The translations under genes and the position numbers were made by a program. Positions 43,190-52,002 of a stretch of 64,000 nt of DNA are shown here, one piece after another. The notes below the pieces were generated by a model, which was not told where the DNA came from, ran no database searches, and was given only the letters and a program-made list of their open reading frames with translations. Location: contig CABZCA010000006.1 of assembly GCA_902524115.1 (NCBI GenBank), positions 1-64,000 of the forward strand, read 5' to 3'. Origin of the DNA: an uncultured Pelagibacteraceae bacterium. Its GTDB lineage: Bacteria; Pseudomonadota; Alphaproteobacteria; Pelagibacterales; Pelagibacteraceae. How positions within the stretch are numbered: position 1 is the stretch's first letter; each line of letters opens with the position of its first letter.

Positions 43190-44272
43190 TTATAAGATTC
43201 TTTTATAATTTTCAATTATTCTATCCCAAAGAAAGTTTTCAGAATTATTTTTTGCTTCTTTTCCGTATTCTATATATTTATTATCTCTAAAAAGGTTGTC
43301 TATGCTTGAATATACATCTTCCAATTTATTTCCATCACATATCAAGCCAGTTTTTTCGTGGATTATTGCATCTGAGGCTCCTCCATCTTTCCCACCAATT
43401 GACGGAACGCCATATTGTGCAGCTTCTACATAAGCAATACCAAAACCTTCAACAGATTTTTTATAAATTATTGAAGGCATTACAAAAATATCTGACTTTG
43501 CTACAAGAGCATTTTTTAAATCTGAAGGTAAATCTTTTAAAAAGGTGACTTGATCTTCTAATTTCAATTCAATTACTAGTTTTTTTAATCTCTCTTCTTC
43601 ATCGCCATACCCAATACAAGTGTAAGTAATATCAGGGTAGATTTCCTTTAAGTTTCTAACAGCCATTATTACTTTTTCATGATTTTTTCTCTTATCAAAT
43701 CTTGAAACTGTAATTAGTCTATTTTTTTTACCTTTTAAAATATTTTCTGCTTCATCTAAATATTTTTGTGGCACTTCACTCATTGGATCAATTCCAGGAT
43801 TTATAATAACTATTTTTTTCTCCTCGACACCCAACTCAATAGCTAAATTTTTTGTGTAGCTCGAATTAGCAACAATATGATCAACATTATTTAGAACTGA
43901 TAATACTTTTTTATTTAGACTTGAACCTTTTGGGTGATTAATCTCTTTTGAATGAATTAAGCAGATTTTTTTTTTATTTGTTTTTATAAGCTCCAAACTT
44001 TTCCAATGATCAGCGATAATACATTGTGCTTTATTAGTTTGCTCAAGATAATCATTAATCATATATGATTTTCTATATTTTCTAATAAGCTTCATTCCAC
44101 TTACTCTTTCTATTGAAAATGAAACCGATTTATCAAACTCTTCATGATTTTCATGATAATCTGCAAAAACTTTTATAAGGTTAAGTTTTGAAAGAGACCT
44201 TGCTAGTCCCCACATTAGATTTTGCATGCCTCCTAATTCAGGAGGAAAAGTTCTAGTTATTACTAAATACAT
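43190..44272 (-). CDS. Glycosyltransferase family 4
   Basis: A 360-residue GT-B enzyme with an N-terminal FPPELGGMQNLMWGLA acceptor loop and the C-terminal nucleotide-sugar signature EGFGIAYVEAAQYGVPSIG. It transfers a hexose or similar sugar to a lipid or surface glycan. It follows the redoxin gene by 3 nt in the same direction. The acceptor is unknown. Confidence 0.87.
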   Translation of the reverse strand: MYLVITRTFPPELGGMQNLMWGLARSLSKLNLIKVFADYHENHEEFDKSVSFSIERVSGMKLIRKYRKSYMINDYLEQTNKAQCIIADHWKSLELIKTNKKKICLIHSKEINHPKGSSLNKKVLSVLNNVDHIVANSSYTKNLAIELGVEEKKIVIINPGIDPMSEVPQKYLDEAENILKGKKNRLITVSRFDKRKNHEKVIMAVRNLKEIYPDITYTCIGYGDEEERLKKLVIELKLEDQVTFLKDLPSDLKNALVAKSDIFVMPSIIYKKSVEGFGIAYVEAAQYGVPSIGGKDGGASDAIIHEKTGLICDGNKLEDVYSSIDNLFRDNKYIEYGKEAKNNSENFLWDRIIENYKRIL

Positions 44273-44275
44273 TAA

Positions 44276-44830
44276 TTAATAAAACCATTTAATACTACAG
44301 CCCATACTTGGAAATTGATCATTTGGACCATTGTTAGTTTTTGCAATCATTTTCATAGCATTTTTAAGTTCACTATCACCAGTCTCAATAGGTTTTAAAT
44401 TTTTTAATTCTCTAATTCTACCTCTATATTGAAGTTCAAGATTTTTATTATAACCAAAAAAATCTGGAGTGCAGACTGCACCATAAGTTTTAGCCACTTC
44501 TTGCGTTTCGTCTATTAAATATGGAAAATTAAAATCATTATTTTTTGAAAATTTAATCATGTTATCAAATGAATCTTCTTCATATCTATTGGGGTCATTT
44601 GACATTATTGCTATAGATTTAATTCCATCATTTTCCAATTCTTTACAGTCTTCGACAACATTATTTATGACAGCTATTACATATGGACAGTGATTACAGA
44701 TAAACATTATTAGTGTTCCATTTTCACCCTTTGCATCATTCAAGGAAATCATTTTGTTGTCTATAGATTTAAGTTGAAAGTAATCAGCTTTTTTACCGAA
44801 GTCACATATTGGTGTTTTAGTTAATGCCAT
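44276..44830 (-). CDS. Thioredoxin-fold redoxin (AhpC/TSA-like)
   Basis: A 184-residue protein with the thioredoxin fold and a CNHCPY motif near residue 46, the C-x-x-C arrangement of a bacterial redoxin group. TLIMFICNHCPY forms the first strand and active site. No signal peptide, so cytoplasmic. It is divergent from the gamma carbonic anhydrase gene across only 20 nt. Confidence 0.8.
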   Translation of the reverse strand: MALTKTPICDFGKKADYFQLKSIDNKMISLNDAKGENGTLIMFICNHCPYVIAVINNVVEDCKELENDGIKSIAIMSNDPNRYEEDSFDNMIKFSKNNDFNFPYLIDETQEVAKTYGAVCTPDFFGYNKNLELQYRGRIRELKNLKPIETGDSELKNAMKMIAKTNNGPNDQFPSMGCSIKWFY

Positions 44831-44850
44831 GTTAAAAGACTATATAATTT

Positions 44851-45363
44851 ATGTTTTACGATTTAAAAGATAAAAAACCAAAAAACCTTGGCGAAAATTG
44901 GGTGGCACCTAACGCTGTTATAATTGGAGATGTAACATTAGAGAAAAATTCAAGTGTATGGTTTAATGCAACGTTAAGAGGTGATATAGAAAATATTCAT
45001 TTAGGAGAAGGGTCTAATGTTCAAGATGGAAGTGTTTTGCATACTGACCCTGGTTACCCATTAAAAATTGGAAAAAATGTAACTATAGGTCATTTGGTTA
45101 TGCTTCATGGTTGTACAATTGATGACAATTCTTTAATTGGCATTGGAGCTGTAGTTCTCAATAAAGCAAAAATTGGAAAAAATTGTATCATTGGAGCTAA
45201 ATCATTAATTACAGAGAATAAGGAAATTCCTGATAACTCGTTAGTAATGGGTTCACCTGGAAAGATTATTCGTCAGTTAACTGATGATGAAATTGAGGCG
45301 GTAAAGCAAAATGCAATAAGGTATCAAGAAAACTGGAAAAAATATTCAAAGTCAGTATTTTAA
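44851..45363 (+). CDS. Gamma carbonic anhydrase-like protein (hexapeptide repeat)
   Basis: A 170-residue left-handed beta-helix protein with repeated hexapeptides. The zinc-ligand pattern is present: His in DGSVLHTDP and the pair in TIGHLVMLHGC. It matches the YrdA/PaaY/gamma-CA group of trimeric enzymes. CO2 hydration or thioester hydrolysis has been shown for different members, so activity is not certain. Confidence 0.85.
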   Translation: MFYDLKDKKPKNLGENWVAPNAVIIGDVTLEKNSSVWFNATLRGDIENIHLGEGSNVQDGSVLHTDPGYPLKIGKNVTIGHLVMLHGCTIDDNSLIGIGAVVLNKAKIGKNCIIGAKSLITENKEIPDNSLVMGSPGKIIRQLTDDEIEAVKQNAIRYQENWKKYSKSVF

Positions 45364-45367
45364 TGAT

Positions 45368-46336
45368 ATGAAAAATATATTTCTTATTTTAACAATTTTC
45401 TTGTATTCATCACTTTCTTTTGCGTCAGACGAAAGGCCTGGAAGATATTTTGAGGATCAGCCTGATGTAACAGATGATTATCAAATTCATTTCAATTATT
45501 TATTAGCTAAAGATAGTGAAGACAGAGAGCTTGATATCAATGGCAAAATGGAAAAAATAATCTTAATGATGAATAAATGGATGGAAATTTCTACTAGTAA
45601 AAATAAAAAAGGAGACAAAATACCAAGGAAATATAAATTTGATTATAGAGAAGATGGAAAATTAGATATCACATTTATACGAATGGATAAAAATTTTAAA
45701 CAGCTTCATAAATGGGCAAATAACGACATAACTCCTTTTTTGTATTTAAAAAAAGGTCAAACAAATAATAAAAAAGTTTATTTTAATTTTGCCGACATCA
45801 AAAGTGTTGATGGTGGTGAGGCTGGTATAGGTTTTGGTTCAATATTTTTACGAAATAAATCTGTTAAAACTGACAAGAGAAAAGCCGCAATTGCATTGCA
45901 TGAATTACTTCATACTCAAGGAATGGGGACTAATTGTATGCCCTGGATTAAATCATCAAATCTTAAGAGCCATAGTAGTCATTTAAAAAACTATGATCAA
46001 AGGACAATGTTAAATTCAGTAAATCCTAGTAGTCCTAGAATTGGAAAGATTTATGCCCACAACATAGATAAGTGCCCTCAATTTATGGACTCAGTTTATT
46101 TAACACCTACAAGAGAAGATCCATATGATCCCTATAAATTATTTTGCTTATTCGAACTCGGAAAATATGAACATCCTAATTATCTATACATAATTAGAAA
46201 ATTAAAAAAAGCAGGTAAATATAATTGGAAGATGAGATTTGCATCAAGTTGTAAAACAAGAAATATGAAAAAAGATAACAAAGGTTATTTTGTTTATGGT
46301 GTTGAAGGAAATATTTTGGATAAAGTAAAATATTAA
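45368..46336 (+). CDS. Secreted metalloprotease-like protein (HELLH)
   Basis: A 322-residue protein with signal peptide ending near LSFAS. It has a zinc-binding HELLHTQGMGT motif near residue 178. This resembles the metzincin HExxHxxGxxH, but the third His is replaced by Thr, so the third ligand must come from elsewhere or activity is altered. Several Cys suggest disulfides in the periplasm. The family is not recognised. Confidence 0.65.
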   Translation: MKNIFLILTIFLYSSLSFASDERPGRYFEDQPDVTDDYQIHFNYLLAKDSEDRELDINGKMEKIILMMNKWMEISTSKNKKGDKIPRKYKFDYREDGKLDITFIRMDKNFKQLHKWANNDITPFLYLKKGQTNNKKVYFNFADIKSVDGGEAGIGFGSIFLRNKSVKTDKRKAAIALHELLHTQGMGTNCMPWIKSSNLKSHSSHLKNYDQRTMLNSVNPSSPRIGKIYAHNIDKCPQFMDSVYLTPTREDPYDPYKLFCLFELGKYEHPNYLYIIRKLKKAGKYNWKMRFASSCKTRNMKKDNKGYFVYGVEGNILDKVKY

Positions 46337-46354
46337 TCAAACAAATTAAATAAA

Positions 46355-47284
46355 ATGAAAAAAATATTTATAGTTTTAATTACTTTAGTTTTTTATTCTA
46401 CTTCAGTAGTTGCCGTAGAAAAATTTAAGTTTAAATATAACTTGCATGAAAATTTACCAAAGAAATGGGTTACTGAATTCAAAAACATAATGAATATTGT
46501 GCAAGAAGTTATGCCTATAAATGAGAACACTAACGATTGGGTTAAGAATAATATGAAATTAACGAACATGAAACAGGGCTATAATATGGATATCTATGCA
46601 TGGAAAAGCACAAAAAATCCTTTTCCGGAAAAGCGTATTAATATGAAATACTCAGGTATTGAAGGATGTAATTCACCTGAACCATGGATGCAACTAGATA
46701 TATTTCCACAAGATTGGACAAGTTCAATTAATAAAATTCGTACTTACACTGTTATTGTTCATGAGTATTTTCATGTTTATCAAAGAGCACTTTCTCACAG
46801 AGTTGGGTGTCTGTCTAACAACAGTGCAAAATGGTTGGTAGAGGGAGGTGCTAAAGTTTTAGAAGAGATCTATTCAAGGCAATATTACAAAAAAGACCTT
46901 TTAAAGAGCGACATTCAAGAGAGAAAAAGATGGAGTATTAAAAAGGTTACTAAAGAACCTCATTTATACGAACAACATAAGACATCACCACAAAAAAATG
47001 GATTTGATAGTAATTATGCTGGCTCTGCATTCATGTTGCTGGCTTTAGTTAACGAATTAAAAAAAAATAATCTTTCTGAAGAAGAAGCATTTGAGTTAGT
47101 TTTTAGAGAATTCTGGATACAAAGGGCTAAACAACCCTCAGGCTGGAATTGGCAAACTAGTTTTAAAAATACTTTTGGTATGACTTTGGATGAATTTTAC
47201 GAAAAATTAAGTAAATACAAAAGAAAAGATCTTAAAAAAATACTCCCAAGCAAGACATTAATGATACAGGATATTTTTAGTTAA
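46355..47284 (+). CDS. Secreted metalloprotease-like protein (HEYFH, gluzincin-type)
   Basis: A 309-residue protein with signal peptide ending near SVVA. HEYFHVYQ near residue 134 supplies two zinc histidines and the catalytic Glu. About 30 residues on, WLVEGGAKVLEE gives the downstream Glu typical of MA-clan (gluzincin) peptidases. It follows the other metalloprotease-like gene by 18 nt, and the two probably form an operon. No close family named. Confidence 0.65.
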   Translation: MKKIFIVLITLVFYSTSVVAVEKFKFKYNLHENLPKKWVTEFKNIMNIVQEVMPINENTNDWVKNNMKLTNMKQGYNMDIYAWKSTKNPFPEKRINMKYSGIEGCNSPEPWMQLDIFPQDWTSSINKIRTYTVIVHEYFHVYQRALSHRVGCLSNNSAKWLVEGGAKVLEEIYSRQYYKKDLLKSDIQERKRWSIKKVTKEPHLYEQHKTSPQKNGFDSNYAGSAFMLLALVNELKKNNLSEEEAFELVFREFWIQRAKQPSGWNWQTSFKNTFGMTLDEFYEKLSKYKRKDLKKILPSKTLMIQDIFS

Positions 47285-47292
47285 TCCTTAAC

Positions 47293-47314
47293 TGATCTTC
47301 AGAAAAGAAGGTCA
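47293..47314. terminator. Possible bidirectional hairpin between convergent genes
   Basis: TGATCTTC (47293-47300) and GAAGGTCA (47307-47314) pair with one mismatch or wobble around AGAAAA. It lies between the stop codons of two convergent genes. There is no T-run, so it is a weak candidate. Confidence 0.3.
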
Positions 47315-47499
47315 TTAACTGAGTAAATAATAAGTCCTAAAATTATTAGAAAAAATACCACAAATGCGATTTGCTCACTAATTTTCTTAGAAACTTTGGT
47401 TTCACCTTTTTTAAATTTTCTAATTTGAAAAATGCCAAACCTCATTACTGCCAATCCCCCTAAAACAAGCGCTATAGCAATAATAAATCCACTTAGCAT
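47299..47499 (-). CDS. Small two-span membrane protein
   Basis: A 66-residue protein with two hydrophobic helices joined by a lysine-rich loop (IRKFKKGETKVSKKISEQ), the arrangement of twin-transmembrane proteins such as the HIG1 and DUF2909 groups. Its start is 2 nt after the upstream gene ends, so it is in an operon with the oxidase-family gene. Function unknown. Confidence 0.6.
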   Translation of the reverse strand: MLSGFIIAIALVLGGLAVMRFGIFQIRKFKKGETKVSKKISEQIAFVVFFLIILGLIIYSVNDLLF

Positions 47500-47501
47500 T
47501 T

Positions 47502-48107
47502 TTATGGAACTAGCCAGTTTTGTTTATTATTTGAAATATCAAATCTTGCTCTTCTATGGCCTTTTGCTGCAAGATAGAGCCACTCAATACTTTCAATATT
47601 ACATTGAATTACGGTAAAGTTTTTATAACCCTCTTCACTTTGTTCCATAGTAAAGCCTGATTTTTCAATGTCTTCACTTAAACCTGAACTTGGTTCATCC
47701 GTTTCTGTTCCTGGTCCATTGGTTACTAAATAACATTTTCGACTGACATGAGCAGTTTTTGACCATGATTGTTCAGTTATTTCATTTTCATGATTGATTA
47801 TGCAATTAACTTTAACTCGAAGCTGAATTTTTTCCTCTTTATCGTAAAATATTAAAGCAGCATTTTTATTTTTTTTTAATTTTGGAATTTTGTCTGATCT
47901 AATGTCGCTATGGAATTGAAGCATATTTCGAGATTGGTCTGATTTTCTAAGAACAACAATTCTTCCATCAAAGTCTGATTGATCTCCACAAACAAAAACT
48001 GGAATTCGAAAAGGTGATGATCTATTGGTAACCGCATCATCAAGCATTGACCAAATTTTTTTCTTTATTTCAGAAAAGTCCTCATAGTATGGGACAGTAT
48101 TTGACAT
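47502..48107 (-). CDS. Pyridoxamine 5'-phosphate oxidase family (FMN-binding split barrel) protein
   Basis: A 201-residue protein with the split-barrel pattern of PNPOx-like flavoproteins (RIVVLRKSDQSRNMLQFHSD near residues 49-68 and a C-terminal basic YLAAKGHRRARFD). True PNPOx oxidises pyridoxine phosphate. The divergent middle part leaves open another FMN-dependent oxidoreductase. It is 4 nt after the dehydrogenase gene. Confidence 0.72.
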   Translation of the reverse strand: MSNTVPYYEDFSEIKKKIWSMLDDAVTNRSSPFRIPVFVCGDQSDFDGRIVVLRKSDQSRNMLQFHSDIRSDKIPKLKKNKNAALIFYDKEEKIQLRVKVNCIINHENEITEQSWSKTAHVSRKCYLVTNGPGTETDEPSSGLSEDIEKSGFTMEQSEEGYKNFTVIQCNIESIEWLYLAAKGHRRARFDISNNKQNWLVP

Positions 48108-48111
48108 TGGT

Positions 48112-48987
48112 TTATTTCTTTTTTTTAAGTCTAGCGATTAGACTAGAACTATCCCAACGATTGCCACCCATTTTCTGAACATCAGCGTAATACTCATCAA
48201 CAATTTCGGTAATAGGAACAGGTGAACCATTTCTTTTAGCTTCTTCAATTACAATTTTTAGATCTTTTCTCATCCAATCTACAGCAAAACCATAGTCAAA
48301 TTTATCTTCAACCATAGTTTTATATCTATTTTCCATTTGCCAAGATTGAGCTGCTCCTTTTGAAATCGTTTCCATAACTTTATCAATATCTAATCCAGCA
48401 TTTATTCCAAAGTTAATAGCCTCAGATAAACCTTGAACAACTCCTGCAATACACATTTGGTTCATCATTTTTGTAAGTTGACCACTTCCTGATTGACCAA
48501 TTAATTTTACTTTTTTACTATAGCAATCAATTACCGGTTCTGCTTTTTTAAAAGCTTCTTCATCACCACCTACCATAACAGTTAGAATTCCACCTTCAGC
48601 ACCCGATTGACCACCAGAAATTGGTGCATCTAAAAAAGCAAATCCTTTTTCTTTAGCTTTTTTATAAAGTTCTCTTGATACTTCTGCAGATACAGTTGAA
48701 TTATCTACGTAGATTGAACCTTCTTTAGCGCTATGAAATAATCCGTTTTCACCTAAAGTAACTTGTTTCAAATCTTCATCGTTACCCACACAAGTAAAAA
48801 TAAAATCAGCACCTTCCGCAGCTTCTTTTGGTGTTGTAGCCATTTTGCCTTTATATTCAGAAATCCATTTTTCAGCTTTGGCAGTTGTTCTATTAAAAAC
48901 AGTTACATTGTGTCCAGCTTTTGATATATAACCAGCCATCGGATAACCCATTACCCCGAGACCTATGAAAGCAACATTACAAGTCAT
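48112..48987 (-). CDS. Beta-hydroxyacid dehydrogenase (tartronate semialdehyde reductase/HIBADH family)
   Basis: A 291-residue NAD(P)-dependent enzyme with the Rossmann motif FIGLGVMGYPMAGYI, the substrate-binding DAPISGGQSGAEGG and catalytic Lys in KMMNQMCIAG. The family includes 2-hydroxy-3-oxopropionate reductase and 3-hydroxyisobutyrate dehydrogenase; the exact substrate cannot be decided. There is no Shine-Dalgarno sequence, and only 11 nt separate its start from the divergent transporter start. Confidence 0.85.
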   Translation of the reverse strand: MTCNVAFIGLGVMGYPMAGYISKAGHNVTVFNRTTAKAEKWISEYKGKMATTPKEAAEGADFIFTCVGNDEDLKQVTLGENGLFHSAKEGSIYVDNSTVSAEVSRELYKKAKEKGFAFLDAPISGGQSGAEGGILTVMVGGDEEAFKKAEPVIDCYSKKVKLIGQSGSGQLTKMMNQMCIAGVVQGLSEAINFGINAGLDIDKVMETISKGAAQSWQMENRYKTMVEDKFDYGFAVDWMRKDLKIVIEEAKRNGSPVPITEIVDEYYADVQKMGGNRWDSSSLIARLKKKK

Positions 48988-48998
48988 AAATTATTTAT

Positions 48999-50207
48999 AT
49001 GTTTAAAAGTTTAAATTTAAAAGTAATTATATTTGGTTTTATTTTTACATTTTTTTCGTGTTTTGGACAGAGTTTTTTTATAGGACTGTTTAATTCTAGT
49101 ATAAGAGAAACTCTTTCTATAACACATGGACAATTTGGCACGATTTATGCATCTGCAACTCTATTTAGTAGTTTGCTTCTTATTTGGATTGGAAAAAAAA
49201 TTGATGATGTAAATGTGATAAAATTTGCAATCTTTGTTACGATACTTTTATCTTTTTCCTCTTTTTTCTTTTCCAAAACATCATCAGTAGCTTTTTTATT
49301 TGTTGCAATTTTTTTAATGAGATTCTCTGGGCAAGGATTAATGTCTCACACAGCTTCAACTACTATTTCAAGATATTTTACTAAATCTAGAGGTAAAGCG
49401 TTAAGTATTATTTGGTTTGGTCTATCTTCAGCGGAATTTATAATGCCTGTATTAATTGTTTATCTTTTGACAATAATTATTTGGCAAGATTTATGGATAA
49501 TATTTTCTTTAATAGTTTTAATTTGTTTACCTTTAGCATCTTACATTTTAGTTAAAGATGTAAAATTAGATACCAGAGAGAGCAACCAAAATGAAAAATT
49601 AAAAGAGGATAATATTAAAAACTGGAAAAGAATAGAAGTCCTTGGAGATTATAGATTTTACATTGTCTCATTAAACATGTTGGCAATGCCTTGGATAGCA
49701 ACAGGAGTATTTGTGTATCAATCATTTGTCACTAATTCAAAAGGGTGGGGTGAATATACAATTGCGCAATCTTTTATGTCTTACTCAATTTTTTCTGTAA
49801 TTACTTTGATTGTTGCTGGCTATTTGATTGATAAGTTTACAAGTAGAAAATTACTAATCTATATGAATATACCATTATTCTTAGGAACTTTAGTGATCAT
49901 GTACTTTGATGCTCCAATAACTGCTTTTTTATTTCTTGGATTGGTTGGAATATCAAACGGTCTAGCTAACTTATTAGGATCATCAACATGGGCAGAAATT
50001 TACGGTGTAAAATATATTGGATCTATTAAAGCTTTGACTACAGCTTTAATGGTATTTGCAACTGCTTTTGGTACAGCATTGTTTGGCTTCTTTATAGATG
50101 CTGGATTTTCAATCGAAAAAATTGCATTTATTGCAGCAATTGCTATAGCATGCTCTATAGCCTTACTTTTCATCATCAGAAAAAAATTAAATCCAATTTA
50201 TATCTAA
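48999..50207 (+). CDS. Major facilitator superfamily transporter
   Basis: A 402-residue protein with twelve hydrophobic segments and the MFS cytoplasmic loop pattern (IGKKIDDVN after helix 2). It resembles the oxalate/formate or monocarboxylate antiporter-like branch, but the substrate is not clear. Its ATG stands 11 nt from the divergent dehydrogenase start, so it may be translated from a very short or absent leader. Confidence 0.82.
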   Translation: MFKSLNLKVIIFGFIFTFFSCFGQSFFIGLFNSSIRETLSITHGQFGTIYASATLFSSLLLIWIGKKIDDVNVIKFAIFVTILLSFSSFFFSKTSSVAFLFVAIFLMRFSGQGLMSHTASTTISRYFTKSRGKALSIIWFGLSSAEFIMPVLIVYLLTIIIWQDLWIIFSLIVLICLPLASYILVKDVKLDTRESNQNEKLKEDNIKNWKRIEVLGDYRFYIVSLNMLAMPWIATGVFVYQSFVTNSKGWGEYTIAQSFMSYSIFSVITLIVAGYLIDKFTSRKLLIYMNIPLFLGTLVIMYFDAPITAFLFLGLVGISNGLANLLGSSTWAEIYGVKYIGSIKALTTALMVFATAFGTALFGFFIDAGFSIEKIAFIAAIAIACSIALLFIIRKKLNPIYI

Positions 50208-50249
50208 TACTGCTTGATTTTTTTATAATCGAGGTGTATCTAACCGCTC

Positions 50250-50768
50250 ATGGCAAGAGTTACAGTTGAAGATTGTATTGATAAAGTTGAAAGTCCTTAC
50301 GAATTAGTATTGGTTGCAAAAGAAAGAGCAACACAACTTAATTCTGGATTAGAACCAACTTTAGATAGAGACAACGACAAAAACACCGTTATTGCATTAA
50401 GAGAAATTGCTGAAGAAACAATTAAAGTTCCAGATTTAACTGAAGCAGCAGTTTATAAATTAAGAAAACATGTTGAACAAGTAGATGACACTTCAGAGGA
50501 CGAAGATGATATTGGTGATGATTTTGAAAATCTTTATAAAGGAGAAATTTCAAAAAGTGGTGTTCCAATACTTCCATCTAAAAGAGCAAGAAAAATTCCA
50601 GAAAAAATTCAAGTTTCAAAAGACGATTTAGAAGAATTACAAAATACGACAGAACAACCTACATCTGATCCAGTTGAAGAGATGCAAGAAGAAGAATCCG
50701 ACGTTTCATTAGACGAAATGAAAGATCAAGAAGATACTGTATCTGACGAAACAGAAAATCAAGAATAA
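50250..50768 (+). CDS. rpoZ: DNA-directed RNA polymerase omega subunit with acidic C-terminal extension
   Basis: The first 70 residues ([21 protein letters not shown], then [12 protein letters not shown]) are a normal omega subunit. The whole protein is 172 residues, clearly longer than most omegas, because of an Asp/Glu-rich tail from about residue 90. Omega assists assembly of the core enzyme and binds ppGpp in proteobacteria. A TATAAT box lies at 50224-50229 upstream. Confidence 0.9.
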   Translation: MARVTVEDCIDKVESPYELVLVAKERATQLNSGLEPTLDRDNDKNTVIALREIAEETIKVPDLTEAAVYKLRKHVEQVDDTSEDEDDIGDDFENLYKGEISKSGVPILPSKRARKIPEKIQVSKDDLEELQNTTEQPTSDPVEEMQEEESDVSLDEMKDQEDTVSDETENQE

Positions 50769-50769
50769 A

Positions 50770-51912
50770 TTAACTAAATTCCTTTATTATTTTTTCCCTG
50801 TGCTCATCTAAATCAGGAATATCACCTCTTGTATTTTCATCTTTATAGGTAGACATTTTAATTGGGTTTCCTGCAGATTTAAATTCACCAATAATTTTAT
50901 GGTATGATTTCACAATCATATTTCTTTCTTGAATTTGAGGATTTTCTACAGCTTGCTTTATATTAAAAATTGGTCCACATGGAATTTTCAATGCTTCCAT
51001 TTCTTTTACCCATTCATTAGTAGTTTTTGAATTTAATTGTTTTTCAAAAATTTCTTTTAATTGATCCATGTTTTCACATCTTAATGAATTAGAATTAAAC
51101 CTTTCGTCATTTGAAGTTTCAGGAATTTTTAACACGTCACAAAGTTTTGCAAAAAGTTTATCGTTTCCTGCAGCAATGATTATGTAGCTATCTTTTGTTT
51201 TAAAAGCCTCAAAGGGAGCAATAGATGGATGTCTTGAACCCATAGGCCCTGGAATTTCATTTTTGGAGAGATATCTTGCAATTGCATTTTCTAAAATTGC
51301 TATTTGGCAATCTAACATTGAGACATCTATAAAAGCACCCTTTCCAGTTTTTTGTCTATCGTATAAAGCTGCGTTAATTCCAATAGCAGTAAATAGACCA
51401 GCAGTGATGTCTCCAATAGAAGTTCCAACTCTAGTGGGCTCAGTATTAGGATGACCAGTTACACTCATCAATCCACCCATTCCCTGAACTACCATATCGT
51501 ATGCAGGTAATTCTTTTAAAGGTCCTGTTTGACCAAACCCTGATGCTGATGCATAAATTAATTTAGGATATTTCTTACTTACAACTTCCCAACCAAAACC
51601 CCACTTTTCTAAAGTACCAGGTTTAAAATTTTCTACTAAAATATCTGCTTTGGATAAAATTTTATCAAAAATAATTTTATCATCTTTGTTTTTCAAGTTT
51701 AAGGCTATGCTTTCTTTACCTCTATTTAATGACATAAAGTATGCAGAATAATCTTCAACGAAAGGTCCAAATTTTCGAGAGTCGTCACCTGTTTCTGGCG
51801 CTTCAATCTTTATAACCCTCGCACCTAAATCTGAGAGTATCATCGTACAATAAGGTCCTACTAAAACCCTTGTTAAATCAACAACTAGTAAATTTTTTAA
51901 TGGTCCATCCAT
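50770..51912 (-). CDS. CaiB/BaiF family CoA-transferase
   Basis: A 380-residue type III CoA-transferase with VDLTRVLVGPYCTMILSDLG at the N-terminus and the catalytic Asp in AYDMVVQGMGG (near residue 137). It moves CoA between carboxylates through an Asp-anhydride. It is divergent from a TRAP operon that ends in malonyl-CoA decarboxylase, so malonate is a reasonable acceptor. Formyl-CoA, succinyl-CoA or other pairs are possible. Confidence 0.85.
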   Translation of the reverse strand: MDGPLKNLLVVDLTRVLVGPYCTMILSDLGARVIKIEAPETGDDSRKFGPFVEDYSAYFMSLNRGKESIALNLKNKDDKIIFDKILSKADILVENFKPGTLEKWGFGWEVVSKKYPKLIYASASGFGQTGPLKELPAYDMVVQGMGGLMSVTGHPNTEPTRVGTSIGDITAGLFTAIGINAALYDRQKTGKGAFIDVSMLDCQIAILENAIARYLSKNEIPGPMGSRHPSIAPFEAFKTKDSYIIIAAGNDKLFAKLCDVLKIPETSNDERFNSNSLRCENMDQLKEIFEKQLNSKTTNEWVKEMEALKIPCGPIFNIKQAVENPQIQERNMIVKSYHKIIGEFKSAGNPIKMSTYKDENTRGDIPDLDEHREKIIKEFS

Positions 51913-51938
51913 AATTAAATATATGACATTTCCTTATA

Positions 51939-51967
51939 TTGACTCTTACTAATAAGTTCAATTTAAT
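51939..51967 (+). promoter_or_regulatory. Promoter of the second-last TRAP operon
   Basis: TTGACT (51939-51944), a 17-nt spacer and TTTAAT (51962-51967), 35 nt before the dctP ATG. It matches the tctC promoter in both boxes and spacing. GAGGGG is the ribosome-binding site. Confidence 0.6.
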
Positions 51968-52002
51968 ATGTTTATTAAATTAATTTAAAAGAGGGGAAAA
52001 AC

